Origin: Brevibacterium daeguense
GTDB lineage: Bacteria > Actinomycetota > Actinomycetes > Actinomycetales > Brevibacteriaceae
DNA length: 64,000 nucleotides
Assembly (NCBI RefSeq): GCF_021729135.1
Contig: NZ_JAJTWW010000001.1
Location: 434,001 to 498,000, forward strand
Direction: 5' to 3'
The notes beneath the pieces are model-generated. The model was not told the origin of the DNA. It searched no databases and worked only from the letters and a program-made list of their open reading frames with translations. How positions within the stretch are numbered: position 1 is the stretch's first letter; every line of letters starts with the position of its first letter. This document shows, in pieces, positions 8,030 to 16,676 of this stretch. The position numbers were made by a program, and so were the translations under genes.

Positions 8030-10189
8030 ATGGTGGAGATCCCGCTGTCGCGGCTGGTTTCGCGCAAGTCGGATGTGACCGACCTCGAGCGGCTGGAGCT
8101 GTACTCCGTCGAGGACGCGCTCCGATACTTCCCGCGCACCTATCTCAATCCCGGCGAGCTCACCCCGCTCGACCAGCTGCAGCCGGACACTACAGCCGTG
8201 ATCAGCGCCACCGTGGTCAGCGTGACGAAGCGGCAGGTCGGCCCGAACCGGAGGCAGGCGCTGGTGGACGTGCTCGTCTCCGACGGGCTGACGGATGTGC
8301 ACGCCCCGTTCTTCAATCAGCCGTGGCTGGCCGCACAGCTCCGGCCCGGCAGACAGGTGGCGCTGATCGGCAAGGTCAAACTGTTCCGCGGCGAACCGCA
8401 GATCAGCTCCCCCCGGTGGCTCAACCCCACGGGAACCGAATCGCTCGACGAGGAGGACCTGTCGATGCCGATCCCGATCTACCGGGCCACGGGCAAGGTC
8501 ACCACCACCCGGATCCAGCGGCTGCTCCGAGTCCTCCTCGACACGGCCCCGCCGGAGTGCTTCGCAGATCCGATCGCGGAGGAGATCCGCGCGATGCACG
8601 GCCTGCCCGACTACCGGACGGCGCTGGAGTGGACGCATCGACCCTCGGACGCCGACCAGCCGAAGCGAGCCATGGAGCGCTGGAAGTTCGAGGAGGCGTA
8701 CGCCCTCCAGACCGAGCTGCTGTCCCGCAAGGCGCAGATCGCCGAGGACAGCGCCGTGCCGCTCGAAGGCGCGATGGACGGCGCCCTCATGGCCTTCGAC
8801 TCCGCACTGCCGTACGAACTCACCGGAGCGCAGAAGAAGGCCGCGCTGGAGATCTCGGTGGACCTCGCCTCCGGTCGTCCCATGAACCGCCTGCTGCACG
8901 GCGACGTGGGCAGCGGCAAGACGCTGGTGGCGCTGCGGGCGATGCTGCAGGCGGTCGATTCGGGCGCGCAGGCGGCGATGCTCGCACCCACCGAGGTGCT
9001 CGCCGCGCAGCACCACCAGTCGCTGCTGGGCTACCTCGGCGAACTCGGAACGGATTCGGGACTCGGTGCGGACGGGTCCCGGGTCCGGATCGCGCTGCTG
9101 ACCGGTTCATTGCCGGCCAAGGAGCGCCGCCAGCTGCTGCTCGAACTCGTGTCCGGTCAGATCGACATCGTCGTGGGCACTCATGCGCTGCTGTCGGAGA
9201 CGACGATGTTCGCCCGCCTCGGCCTCATCGTCGTCGACGAGCAGCACCGGTTCGGAGTCCGGCAGCGCGAGGCGCTGCGGTCCAAGGGCGACGGGCAGAC
9301 GCCGCACGCCCTCGTGATGACGGCGACCCCGATCCCGCGCACCGTCGCGATGACCGTGTTCGGAGATCTCGACACAACCGTTCTCGACGAGATGCCGAAC
9401 GGCTCCCGGAACATCACGACGCATGCGGTCTCGCTGGCCGCGCATCCGCGCTGGCTGGAGCGGATCTGGGAAGTCGTCGGAGAAGGCGTCGAACGGGGAG
9501 AGCAGGCGTTCGTCGTCGCCTCCCGGATCGACACGCAGGAGCCGCAGGTCGACGACAACGGGGTGACGGCTCCCGAGCTGCTGGGGGTGGAGGACCTCGC
9601 AGAGATCCTGCGTGCCGAACCCAAGCTCGTCGGGAGGAGCATCGAAACGCTGCACGGCCGGCTGGACCCGGTGGACAAGGACGCCGTGATGAGCCGCTTC
9701 GCCTCCGGGGCCACCGACGTGCTGGTGGCCACCACCGTGATCGAGGTCGGCATCGACGTGCCGAATGCGCGGACCATCGTGATCTATGACGCCGACCGCT
9801 TCGGAGTCGCGCAGCTGCATCAGCTCCGCGGTCGGGTGGGCCGGGACGGCTCGCAGGCAGTGTGCTTCCTCGTCACCCAGCAGTCCGAGGACTCGCCGAC
9901 GATGGAGCGGCTCGAGAAGGTCGCCGGCACCCTCGACGGCTTCGCGCTGGCAGTGTACGACGTCGAACAGCGCAGAGAGGGCGATGTGCTCGGTCGGTCC
10001 CAGTGGGGTGGCAGCTCCTCATTGCGCTACCTGTCGGTGATCCGGGACGAGAATGTGATCCTGGCGGCCAGGGAAGCGGCGGAGCAGATAGTACTCGCCG
10101 ACCCCCGGCTCACCCGGCAGCCGGAGCTGCGGAGGTACATCGACCGGATCCTGGTGACCGTCGCCGAGGACTGGATCGAAGCAGGATGA
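8030..10189 (+). CDS. recG: ATP-dependent DNA helicase RecG
   Basis: 719 residues. It remodels stalled replication forks and Holliday junctions. The N-terminal wedge/OB region occupies roughly residues 50-160. Walker A (GDVGSGKT) is near residue 291 and the DEQH-box (DEQHRFG) near 402. The C-terminal helicase motifs (GRVGRDG) follow. ATG start after GGGGAGGGG. The downstream rsmD begins seven bases after the stop, and recG-rsmD-coaD is a conserved actinobacterial order, broken here by a transporter operon. Confidence 0.95.
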   Translation: MVEIPLSRLVSRKSDVTDLERLELYSVEDALRYFPRTYLNPGELTPLDQLQPDTTAVISATVVSVTKRQVGPNRRQALVDVLVSDGLTDVHAPFFNQPWLAAQLRPGRQVALIGKVKLFRGEPQISSPRWLNPTGTESLDEEDLSMPIPIYRATGKVTTTRIQRLLRVLLDTAPPECFADPIAEEIRAMHGLPDYRTALEWTHRPSDADQPKRAMERWKFEEAYALQTELLSRKAQIAEDSAVPLEGAMDGALMAFDSALPYELTGAQKKAALEISVDLASGRPMNRLLHGDVGSGKTLVALRAMLQAVDSGAQAAMLAPTEVLAAQHHQSLLGYLGELGTDSGLGADGSRVRIALLTGSLPAKERRQLLLELVSGQIDIVVGTHALLSETTMFARLGLIVVDEQHRFGVRQREALRSKGDGQTPHALVMTATPIPRTVAMTVFGDLDTTVLDEMPNGSRNITTHAVSLAAHPRWLERIWEVVGEGVERGEQAFVVASRIDTQEPQVDDNGVTAPELLGVEDLAEILRAEPKLVGRSIETLHGRLDPVDKDAVMSRFASGATDVLVATTVIEVGIDVPNARTIVIYDADRFGVAQLHQLRGRVGRDGSQAVCFLVTQQSEDSPTMERLEKVAGTLDGFALAVYDVEQRREGDVLGRSQWGGSSSLRYLSVIRDENVILAAREAAEQIVLADPRLTRQPELRRYIDRILVTVAEDWIEAG

Positions 10190-10196
10190 GCCGGTA

Positions 10197-10757
10197 GTGC
10201 GCATCATCTCCGGGACGCATCGCGGTCGAACCCTGCGCGCACCCGCGGGCGACCTCACCCGCCCCACCTCCGACCGGGTGCGCGAGTCGCTGTTCGCCTC
10301 CCTGGACTCCCTCGGGGTGATCAGGGACGCCCGGGTGCTCGACGTCTTCGCCGGCTCCGGAGCTCTGGGGCTGGAAGCGCTCAGCCGCGGAGCGAGCCAC
10401 GCCACCTTCGTCGAACGGGCCGCCCCGGTGAGCAGGCTGCTCGTGCAGAACATCTACGCCCTGGGGGAGGCGGACAGGACGACGGTTCTCACCCGCTCGG
10501 CAGCGGCCGCCCTGCAGGGGATGCCGGCTCGGTCCGCGGACCTCGTGTTCGCGGATCCGCCGTATCCGCTCGGCGAGGCGGAGCTGACCGAAGTCCTCAC
10601 CGCGGTCGCCGCGCTGCTGCGGGACGAGGACTCGCTCATCGTCCTCGAGCGTTCGGCGCGCTCACCGGCGCCGACCCTGCCCGGCCGGCTCGAGGCCTTC
10701 CGCGACAAGACGCTGGGGGAGACGCGCCTGTGGTTCCTCCAGCTGCGCGCTCACTGA
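10197..10757 (+). CDS. rsmD: 16S rRNA (guanine(966)-N2)-methyltransferase
   Basis: 186 residues. SAM-dependent methylation of G966 of 16S rRNA. The SAM-binding motif DVFAGSGALGLEA and the catalytic DPPY (from about residue 120) are present. The start is GTG, seven bases after the recG stop. Its last seven bases overlap the end of the convergent ehuA gene. In related genomes coaD follows directly; here the ehu operon intervenes. Confidence 0.93.
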   Translation: MRIISGTHRGRTLRAPAGDLTRPTSDRVRESLFASLDSLGVIRDARVLDVFAGSGALGLEALSRGASHATFVERAAPVSRLLVQNIYALGEADRTTVLTRSAAAALQGMPARSADLVFADPPYPLGEAELTEVLTAVAALLRDEDSLIVLERSARSPAPTLPGRLEAFRDKTLGETRLWFLQLRAH

Positions 10758-11581
10758 TCCAGCACAGCTGAGAGAAACTTCGCCGTCCGCTCGTGTCGGG
10801 GGTTGGTGAAGATCTCCTCCGGCGGGCCGTCCTCGAGGATCGCCCCGTTGTCGAACATCATCACGCGCTGGGAGACGTCCTTGGCGAACTGCATCTCGTG
10901 GGTCACAATCAGCATGGTGATGTCGGTCTCCCCGGCGAGCCTGCGCAGCACGTTGAGGACGTCATCGACGAGCTCGGGATCCAGCGCCGAGGTGACCTCG
11001 TCGAGCAGCAGGATCTCCGGATCCATCGCCAGGGCCCGGGCGATCGCCACCCGCTGCTGCTGACCGCCGGAGAGCCGGGACGGATGCTCGTTCTCCTTGT
11101 CCGCCAGTCCGACCTTGTCGAGCAGTCCGCGCGCCTTCGCGAGGGCGTCGGCCTTGCTCATGCCGAGCACATGCATGGGCGCCTCGATGAGGTTCTCCGC
11201 GACAGTCATATTGGGGAACAGGTTGAACTGCTGGAACACCATGCCGATCTGCCTGGTCTTGCGCCGAACCTCCCGCGGCGGCAGCGCTGTCCGCCTGCCG
11301 TTGCGCTCCTCGTGCGTGAGCGGCGAGCCGTTGATGTAGATGAAGCCGTCGGTGAGCGACTCCAGGGTCATGATCAGCCGCAGGATCGTGGTCTTGCCGG
11401 AGCCGCTCGGGCCGATCAGCGTGACGCGCTCCCCGGGCTGCACGCTGAAGTTCAGATTCTTGAGCACGACGTTGTCGCCGAAGCGCTTCTCCACATCCTG
11501 GAAGCGGATGGCGGGATCGCTGCCGACGGAGCCTGGGCCGGTGGAGCCTGGGGCGGTGAGGCCGGAGTCAGTACTGGGCAA
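10751..11581 (-). CDS. ehuA: Ectoine/hydroxyectoine ABC transporter, ATP-binding protein
   Basis: 276 residues. Walker A GPSGSGKTT at 57-65, signature LSGGQQQR, Walker B ILLLDEVTSALD. The overall sequence, including the HEERNG stretch after the first strands, resembles EhuA more than generic polar amino acid ATPases. The N-terminal 20 residues are Gly/Pro/Ser rich. The only plausible start is TTG, preceded by GGAGAAG and overlapping the ehuD stop. It energises import by the two permeases encoded upstream. Substrate is inferred from similarity of all four components. Confidence 0.82.
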   Translation of the reverse strand: MPSTDSGLTAPGSTGPGSVGSDPAIRFQDVEKRFGDNVVLKNLNFSVQPGERVTLIGPSGSGKTTILRLIMTLESLTDGFIYINGSPLTHEERNGRRTALPPREVRRKTRQIGMVFQQFNLFPNMTVAENLIEAPMHVLGMSKADALAKARGLLDKVGLADKENEHPSRLSGGQQQRVAIARALAMDPEILLLDEVTSALDPELVDDVLNVLRRLAGETDITMLIVTHEMQFAKDVSQRVMMFDNGAILEDGPPEEIFTNPRHERTAKFLSAVLDQ

Positions 11582-12248
11582 GGGACTTCTCCATTCGTCG
11601 GATCAGCAGGGAGGTCGGATAGCTGGCCGCCAGGAAGATCAGGCCGGCGAGCGTGAACGCCTCGGTGTAGGCGAAGTTCCGGGCTCCGTACTGCTGAGCG
11701 GAGGTGACCAGCTCGACGACGCTGATGGCGAACAGGAAGGGCGTGTCCTTGAACATCGCCACGGCGTAGTTGCCGAGAGAGGGGATGGTGGCCCGGAGCG
11801 CCTGCGGCAGCACGACCGAGCGGAAGGCGCGACCAGGGGGCAGCGAGAGGGCGCTGATCGCCTCCCACTGGCCCTTCGGCACCGAATCAATTCCGGCCCG
11901 GTAGCTCTCCGACATGTACGTCGCGTAGTGCACGCCGATCATCGCGGTGCCGATCACCAGTGCCGGAACCTCGATGAGCACCGGATTCATCGCGAACAGG
12001 TAGTACACGAACAGCAGCTGGACCACCAGTGGTGTGTTGCGCACGAATGCCACCGCCAGCTTGAGGAGCCAGTCGATCCACCCGGGCAGGACCCGCAGCA
12101 GCACAGCGATGAGCAGCCCCAGGATCGCAGCGATGATGGTGCCGAGCACGGTGGCGATCAGAGTGTTTCCGAAGCCGCGCAGGAGGATCGGGAGCGCTTC
12201 GAAGGCCCGCTCCCAGCTCCAGAAGTCCGAGAAGTCCGGGAAGTTCAT
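11568..12248 (-). CDS. ehuD: Ectoine/hydroxyectoine ABC transporter, permease EhuD
   Basis: 226 residues, polytopic inner-membrane permease of the HisM/polar amino acid type. An EAA-type cytoplasmic loop (EAISALSLPPGRAFRSVVLPQA) contacts the ATPase. ATG overlaps the ehuC stop (ATGA) and the gene's own stop overlaps ehuA, so ehuC-ehuD-ehuA is a tightly coupled operon. Confidence 0.82.
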   Translation of the reverse strand: MNFPDFSDFWSWERAFEALPILLRGFGNTLIATVLGTIIAAILGLLIAVLLRVLPGWIDWLLKLAVAFVRNTPLVVQLLFVYYLFAMNPVLIEVPALVIGTAMIGVHYATYMSESYRAGIDSVPKGQWEAISALSLPPGRAFRSVVLPQALRATIPSLGNYAVAMFKDTPFLFAISVVELVTSAQQYGARNFAYTEAFTLAGLIFLAASYPTSLLIRRMEKSLAQY

Positions 12249-12976
12249 GACACCGCCTCCGCCTGGGGCTTCTGCATCCTCACGATCGACCGGAGACCGC
12301 CGGCCGTCCGGTCGACGCGTCCCAGCCGCGCCCGCGCCCGCTGCTCGAGTGCATTCATCCCGATCTGCAGCAGCCAGGCCAGCACGAAGTAGATCAGCAG
12401 ACCGACGCTGTAGGCGAAGAAGGTGTCCCCGCTCGCCTGGCGCAGCTGCTCGATCCTCTCCGTCAGGTCCTGCAGGGTGATGAAGGACACGACTGCGGTG
12501 CCCTTGAGCAGCTGGATGAGGAGCGTGGCCAGGGAGGGGATCATGAGCGCCCAGGCCTGCGGGAAGATGACCCGGCGGACCAGGTGGGCGGGCGACAGGC
12601 TGAGCGCCCGCGATGCCTCCCACTGTCCGCGGTCGACGTGATTGATCGAGGAGCGGACGACCTCGGCGGAGTAGGCACCATAGTTGAGTGCCAGCGCCAG
12701 GATGCCGCAGGTCATCGGGTCCAGCTGCACACCGAGCAGGGGCAGCACGTAGAACAGCCAGAACAGCTGCACAAGCAGCGAGGTGCCCCGGAAGAACTCC
12801 ACGATGATCTTCGCGGGCACACCCAGCCACCCGTACGGCGTGACCATCGCCAGGCCGAGCACCAGCGCGATGACGAACGCGCCGGCCGCCCCGCCGAGCG
12901 TGAGGAGGACCGTGGTGACTATGCCGTCGCTGAGCTGCGGCCCGAAGGCGAACAGGGCCGAGAGCTTCTCACCCAT
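12245..12976 (-). CDS. ehuC: Ectoine/hydroxyectoine ABC transporter, permease EhuC
   Basis: 243 residues, second permease subunit with about five membrane segments. The EAA loop reads EASRALSLSPAHLVRRVIFPQA. It begins 18 bases downstream of the ehuB stop and ends in a four-base overlap with ehuD. The C-terminal 30 residues are a basic cytoplasmic tail. Assignment to Ehu rests on operon composition and similarity of the binding protein and ATPase. Confidence 0.82.
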   Translation of the reverse strand: MGEKLSALFAFGPQLSDGIVTTVLLTLGGAAGAFVIALVLGLAMVTPYGWLGVPAKIIVEFFRGTSLLVQLFWLFYVLPLLGVQLDPMTCGILALALNYGAYSAEVVRSSINHVDRGQWEASRALSLSPAHLVRRVIFPQAWALMIPSLATLLIQLLKGTAVVSFITLQDLTERIEQLRQASGDTFFAYSVGLLIYFVLAWLLQIGMNALEQRARARLGRVDRTAGGLRSIVRMQKPQAEAVS

Positions 12977-12994
12977 GACGAGTCAGCCGATCGC

Positions 12995-13906
12995 TCAGGA
13001 GCTTTCGGCTGTCGGCAGCTCCCCGGCGCACAGCTGCTCGGTCGAGATGGAGCCGTCCGGGCGCTCTTCGGCGGTGAATCCGTAGTCGCCGACAATCGAC
13101 AGGTAGCGCTCCTCGTCGTTGACGATCTTGTCGAGCTCTTCGTTGTAGGCGTTCAGCAGCTCGGTGTCCTCGGTCCGGAACACGGTCGCGCCGGCACCCA
13201 CCTGGGGTACGCCGTCGATCTCCTGGACGAAGGACTCCGTGACCTCGACAGCCGCATCCGGGTTGTTGTCGGCCATCCAGTTCAGCGAGATTCCCGTGAG
13301 CGCGAAGGCGTCGGCGCGGCCGGAGGTCACGGCGTCCATGCCGTCCTGCGGGGTGCCGACCTCGCTGTGATTGGAGATCTCGAGCTGAGAGGCGTAGTCG
13401 CTCTCGATGGCGCCGGTCATGGTCACCAGCGAGACGTCGTCACTGGCGGCGACGTCGTCGAGGGTCTGGAGGTTCTTGGGGTTGCCCTCGGCGACCATCA
13501 GCGCGGTGGTGTACATGAACTCCGGATTCGAGAACGCGGCCTGCTCGCAGCGCTCGGGGAGAATCGACATGCCGGCGGAGACGACGTCGAAGCGATTCGC
13601 GGTCAGCCCGGGGATCAGCGAGCCGAACTCGGTGTTGACGCCATCCAGATTCTCCACGCCGAGCGCGGAGAAGATCTCTCGGTGCAGCGCCACGGTGGCG
13701 CCGGTGAGCTCGCCGTCCTCCTCGAAGCTGTAGGGAGCCTCACCGGCGAAGCCGACGGTGATCGTGCCGGCATCGATCGCCTGCTGCAGAGTGCTCTCCT
13801 CCTCGCCTCCCGATCCTCCCGATCCGCCGCCGCATCCGGCGGTCAAGCCGAGCACCCCCACCGAGAGGAGTGCTGCGAGACTGTATGCGATGCGCGTACG
13901 TGCCAT
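12995..13906 (-). CDS. ehuB: Ectoine/hydroxyectoine ABC transporter, substrate-binding lipoprotein
   Basis: 303 residues. Signal peptide with lipobox LTAGC (Cys25), a glycine/serine linker, then a family 3 solute-binding domain. Phrases such as VGFAGEAPYSF, FGSLIPGLTANRFDVVSAGM and PERCEQAAFSNPE match EhuB proteins. It would capture ectoine or hydroxyectoine outside the cell. ATG start with AAGGAT upstream. It leads the four-gene operon and is transcribed away from coaD. No ectoine catabolic genes (eut/doe) are nearby, so the role could be osmoprotection rather than feeding. Confidence 0.85.
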   Translation of the reverse strand: MARTRIAYSLAALLSVGVLGLTAGCGGGSGGSGGEEESTLQQAIDAGTITVGFAGEAPYSFEEDGELTGATVALHREIFSALGVENLDGVNTEFGSLIPGLTANRFDVVSAGMSILPERCEQAAFSNPEFMYTTALMVAEGNPKNLQTLDDVAASDDVSLVTMTGAIESDYASQLEISNHSEVGTPQDGMDAVTSGRADAFALTGISLNWMADNNPDAAVEVTESFVQEIDGVPQVGAGATVFRTEDTELLNAYNEELDKIVNDEERYLSIVGDYGFTAEERPDGSISTEQLCAGELPTAESS

Positions 13907-13937
13907 GGTGGATCCTTCGTTCGGCCGCCGGGGGGCG

Positions 13938-13966
13938 GTGTGGACTCGGGTCAGCGTTATCCACAC
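13938..13966. promoter_or_regulatory. Inverted repeat upstream of ehuB, containing a perfect DnaA-box 9-mer
   Basis: GTGTGG (13938-13943) and CCACAC (13961-13966) are separated by 17 bases, 32 bases upstream of ehuB. TTATCCACA, identical to the DnaA box consensus, occupies 13957-13965. The 242-bp divergent spacer to coaD contains no gene. The repeat could be an operator for the ehu operon; the DnaA box may be chance. Confidence 0.4.
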
Positions 13967-14136
13967 TAAGGACCAACCTGCGGCGTGCGTCACATTCATG
14001 CAGAGCGTTAGTCATTCGTTACCTTTTTCGGCGGGCGCTGTTCCCGGTTCAGAAGGCACTGTCGTCGGTTCAACAGGCGCTGTGATCGCGAGTCCGCTTC
14101 TGCTCGGGTCGCAGTCGTGTCCTTCGTCGTCCGTCG

Positions 14137-14142
14137 TACGAT
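14137..14142 (+). promoter_or_regulatory. -10 box of probable leaderless coaD promoter
   Basis: TACGAT, then six bases, then the coaD ATG; no ribosome binding site between. Confidence 0.5.
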
Positions 14143-14148
14143 GGCGGC

Positions 14149-14652
14149 ATGAAGGTTGTCTGCCCCGGTTCCTATGATCCCGTCACGGTCGGTCACATCG
14201 ACGTCGCCGCCCGCGCCTCCGTCCTGTTCGACGAGGTCGTCATCGCCGTCGTCCACAACCCTGCGAAGAGCGGCAATTTCCCGGTCGCACAGCGAGTCGA
14301 GCTGATCGAGCGGGGGCTGGCCGAGGATCCCCGGAGTGCGAATGCCGACAACATCTCCATCGATGATGTACCGGGCGGACTGCTCGTCGACTACTGCGCC
14401 CGGATCGGCGCCTCCGCCGTCGTCAAAGGCTTGCGCTCGGGCACCGACTTCGCCTACGAGCTGCCGATGGCGCTGATGAACCGGCACCTCACCGAGCTGG
14501 AGACGATCTTCATCCCCGGCGATCCGCGCTATGAGCATGTCTCGTCGTCGCTGATCCGGGAGGTCCACTCGCTTGGCGGTGACGTCGCAGGGCTGGTGCC
14601 AACCGCAGTCCTCGAGGCGATGGACGAGAAGCTCAGCCTCAGACGGGGATGA
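14149..14652 (+). CDS. coaD: Pantetheine-phosphate adenylyltransferase
   Basis: 167 residues. Coenzyme A biosynthesis: adenylation of 4'-phosphopantetheine. The nucleotidyltransferase motif GSYDPVTVGH is at residues 7-16, and the C-terminal SSSLIRE matches the ISSTxIR motif. No Shine-Dalgarno precedes the ATG, but TACGAT-N6 does, suggesting a leaderless mRNA. The stop overlaps the start of the MFS gene (ATGA). Confidence 0.95.
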   Translation: MKVVCPGSYDPVTVGHIDVAARASVLFDEVVIAVVHNPAKSGNFPVAQRVELIERGLAEDPRSANADNISIDDVPGGLLVDYCARIGASAVVKGLRSGTDFAYELPMALMNRHLTELETIFIPGDPRYEHVSSSLIREVHSLGGDVAGLVPTAVLEAMDEKLSLRRG

Positions 14653-15875
14653 GCTCGGACCTCCCGGACTCCGGAGGCGCGGGGGCGCGCGGCTGGTTCC
14701 TCGCCCTCATCGGCTTCACCGTGGTCGTGCAGGCCGCGTTCAACGGGATTCGCGTGCTCATCTCCTACCGCACGCTCGAACTGGGCGGGGGAGCCGCGGT
14801 GCTCGGCCTGGTCGCCGCGACGTTCTCCCTCATGCCGCTGCTGGCCGCGATCCCCATCGGACGGTGGGTCGACCGCGGCTACGCGGCTCCGGTGATGTGG
14901 GTGGGCACGGGACTGACGATCATGCCGGCTGCGCTCGCCGCGGCGGCCGAGAACATCCCCGTGCTGCTGCTGGCGAACATGGCGCTGGGCATGGGCCAGA
15001 TCCTCACCACGGTCTCCGGCCAGGCGCTCATCCCGCAGAGCTTTCCGACTGCGGAGCTCAATCGGCGATTCGGCTCCCTGACGATCGGGGTGTCCTGCGG
15101 ACAGGCGCTCGGGGTGCCGCTGGCGGGATTCGTGGCAGGAGCCGGCGAGGAGCCGCAGGTGCAGGTGGCCCTCTGGGTGATGGCGGCGATCTCCGTGCTC
15201 GCGGTTCCGCTGATGCTCGGCGTCGCCACCCGTCCCGCGCCTCGCCACATCAGCCGCTCGGAGGCGAAGTCGACGTCGCAGTCGCCGCCGGCGCTCCTGG
15301 GGATCAAGGGGATGAAACCGGCGATCTTCGCCTCGATGGCGACCCTGGCCGCCGTCGACATCATGACGGCCTACCTTCCCCTGGTCGGACAGAGCTACGG
15401 CCTCGGAGTCCAGCTCGTCACCCTGCTGCTGACCGTCCGGACTCTCGCGTCGATCGTGTCCCGGCTCTTCATCGGGCAGCTCACCCGGCGCTTCGAGTTC
15501 CGCGCACTGCTGGGCCTGGCAAGCCTGGCCGGAGGGGTCGCGCTGGTGCTCATCCCGGTGCTGCCGCGATTCTGGTTCCTGGCGATTCTCATGCTGATCG
15601 CGGGCTTCGCATTCGGGCTCACCCAGCCGATGACCATGACGTGGGTCTCGATGCTGGCCGACCCCGCCAACCGTGCGGCGGTGCTGTCGATCAGGCTGGC
15701 AGGCAATCGGCTGAGTCAGGTCGTCATCCCGGCGCTGGCTTCCGCCGTCGCCGTGGTGGCGCCGGCGGGATCGGTGTTCCTGATGTCCGGAGCGCTGCTG
15801 GGCATGGCCTCGCTGACGACGCTCACGTCGGGTCGGCCTCCGATTGGAAGATCGAAACGCAAGCGGTTAGAATAG
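14649..15875 (+). CDS. Major facilitator superfamily transporter
   Basis: 408 residues with about twelve hydrophobic segments and a basic C-terminus (SKRKRLE). An MFS loop 2-3 motif reads GRWVDRGYAAP. Loop 8-9 has SRLFIGQLTRRFEFR. Substrate cannot be told. ATG overlaps the coaD stop, so the two are likely cotranscribed, an arrangement unusual for coaD. Confidence 0.8.
   Translation: MSSDLPDSGGAGARGWFLALIGFTVVVQAAFNGIRVLISYRTLELGGGAAVLGLVAATFSLMPLLAAIPIGRWVDRGYAAPVMWVGTGLTIMPAALAAAAENIPVLLLANMALGMGQILTTVSGQALIPQSFPTAELNRRFGSLTIGVSCGQALGVPLAGFVAGAGEEPQVQVALWVMAAISVLAVPLMLGVATRPAPRHISRSEAKSTSQSPPALLGIKGMKPAIFASMATLAAVDIMTAYLPLVGQSYGLGVQLVTLLLTVRTLASIVSRLFIGQLTRRFEFRALLGLASLAGGVALVLIPVLPRFWFLAILMLIAGFAFGLTQPMTMTWVSMLADPANRAAVLSIRLAGNRLSQVVIPALASAVAVVAPAGSVFLMSGALLGMASLTTLTSGRPPIGRSKRKRLE
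15844..15873 (+). promoter_or_regulatory. Probable promoter of the DUF177-rpmF operon
   Basis: TTGGAA (15844-15849), 18 bases, then TAGAAT (15868-15873), lying across the end of the MFS gene. It would give a short leader of about 55 bases before the DUF177 start. Confidence 0.45.
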
Positions 15876-15935
15876 CTTCTTGCGTCATCCGCGGGGTTCG
15901 CCGCCGGGTGTGCAGCGTCGATCGGAGGTGGACGG

Positions 15936-16457
15936 ATGAGGATCAAATCGGAACTCGTGCTCGACCTCCGCAAGCTCGGGCTCATCGGCAGCCCGGGCGA
16001 ATGGTCGAAGCTGGACTTCACGGTGTCGGCCCCCGAGGACCTGCGGCTCGAAATGATCGGAGTGCCTGTCGGCTCTCCTCTGCATCTCGCCCTGCAGCTC
16101 GAGAGCGTCGTCGAGGGGATCTACGTCTCCGGCAGCGTGCGGGCTGTTGCACGGGGTCAGGACGCTCGGACCCTCGAGGATCTGGAGCTGCCGCTGGATG
16201 TGGCCATCACGGAGCTCTTCGTCTACGAGGCGGAGCCGGAGGACGAGGAGTCCTACCGGGTCGATCGGGGCCGGCTCGACCTGGAGCCGGCAATCCGGGA
16301 CGCAGTGGTGATGGCTCTGCCGTTCCGTCCGCTCAAGGACGAGGACGGGGAGGACTTCCGGTACACCGTCGGCGAGGAGATCGACGACGATGATGCCGAG
16401 GCCGACCCCCGCTGGTCGGCACTGAAGAGTTTGTTAGACGAGAAGAAAGAGAGCTAG
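15936..16457 (+). CDS. DUF177 (YceD) family protein
   Basis: 173 residues, acidic C-terminal third. DUF177 genes almost always precede rpmF, as here (two bases between). In plants and bacteria the family is linked to 23S rRNA or L32 handling, but the biochemical role is not settled. Two strands containing [26 protein letters not shown] match the family core; the zinc-type cysteines of some members are absent. ATG start after GGAGGTGG. Confidence 0.85.
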   Translation: MRIKSELVLDLRKLGLIGSPGEWSKLDFTVSAPEDLRLEMIGVPVGSPLHLALQLESVVEGIYVSGSVRAVARGQDARTLEDLELPLDVAITELFVYEAEPEDEESYRVDRGRLDLEPAIRDAVVMALPFRPLKDEDGEDFRYTVGEEIDDDDAEADPRWSALKSLLDEKKES

Positions 16458-16459
16458 AC

Positions 16460-16663
16460 GTGGCTGTTCCGAAGCGCAAGAAGTCGCGCAGCAACACCCG
16501 CCACCGTCGTTCGCAGTGGAAGGCCCAGGTTCCGACCCTGGTCAAGACTGTGGAGAACGGTCGCGTTGTGTACTCGCGCCCCCACCAGGCCAAGGTCGTC
16601 GAGGATTCGGCCGGCACCCCGCTGTTCCTTGAGTACAAGGGACGCAAGGTCGCCGATATCTGA
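16460..16663 (+). CDS. rpmF: 50S ribosomal protein L32
   Basis: 67 residues with the typical [20 protein letters not shown] start. This copy lacks the four zinc-binding cysteines of C+ L32 proteins, so it is the zinc-free type. GTG start two bases after the DUF177 stop. It is followed by rnc after 13 bases. Confidence 0.97.
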   Translation: MAVPKRKKSRSNTRHRRSQWKAQVPTLVKTVENGRVVYSRPHQAKVVEDSAGTPLFLEYKGRKVADI

Positions 16664-16676
16664 TCATCGGCACCTG

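Noticed and set aside
13957-13965. Perfect DnaA box as a sign of a replication origin
   Set aside because: Only one copy, no dnaA/dnaN nearby, no AT-rich unwinding region; kept only as part of the ehuB spacer.
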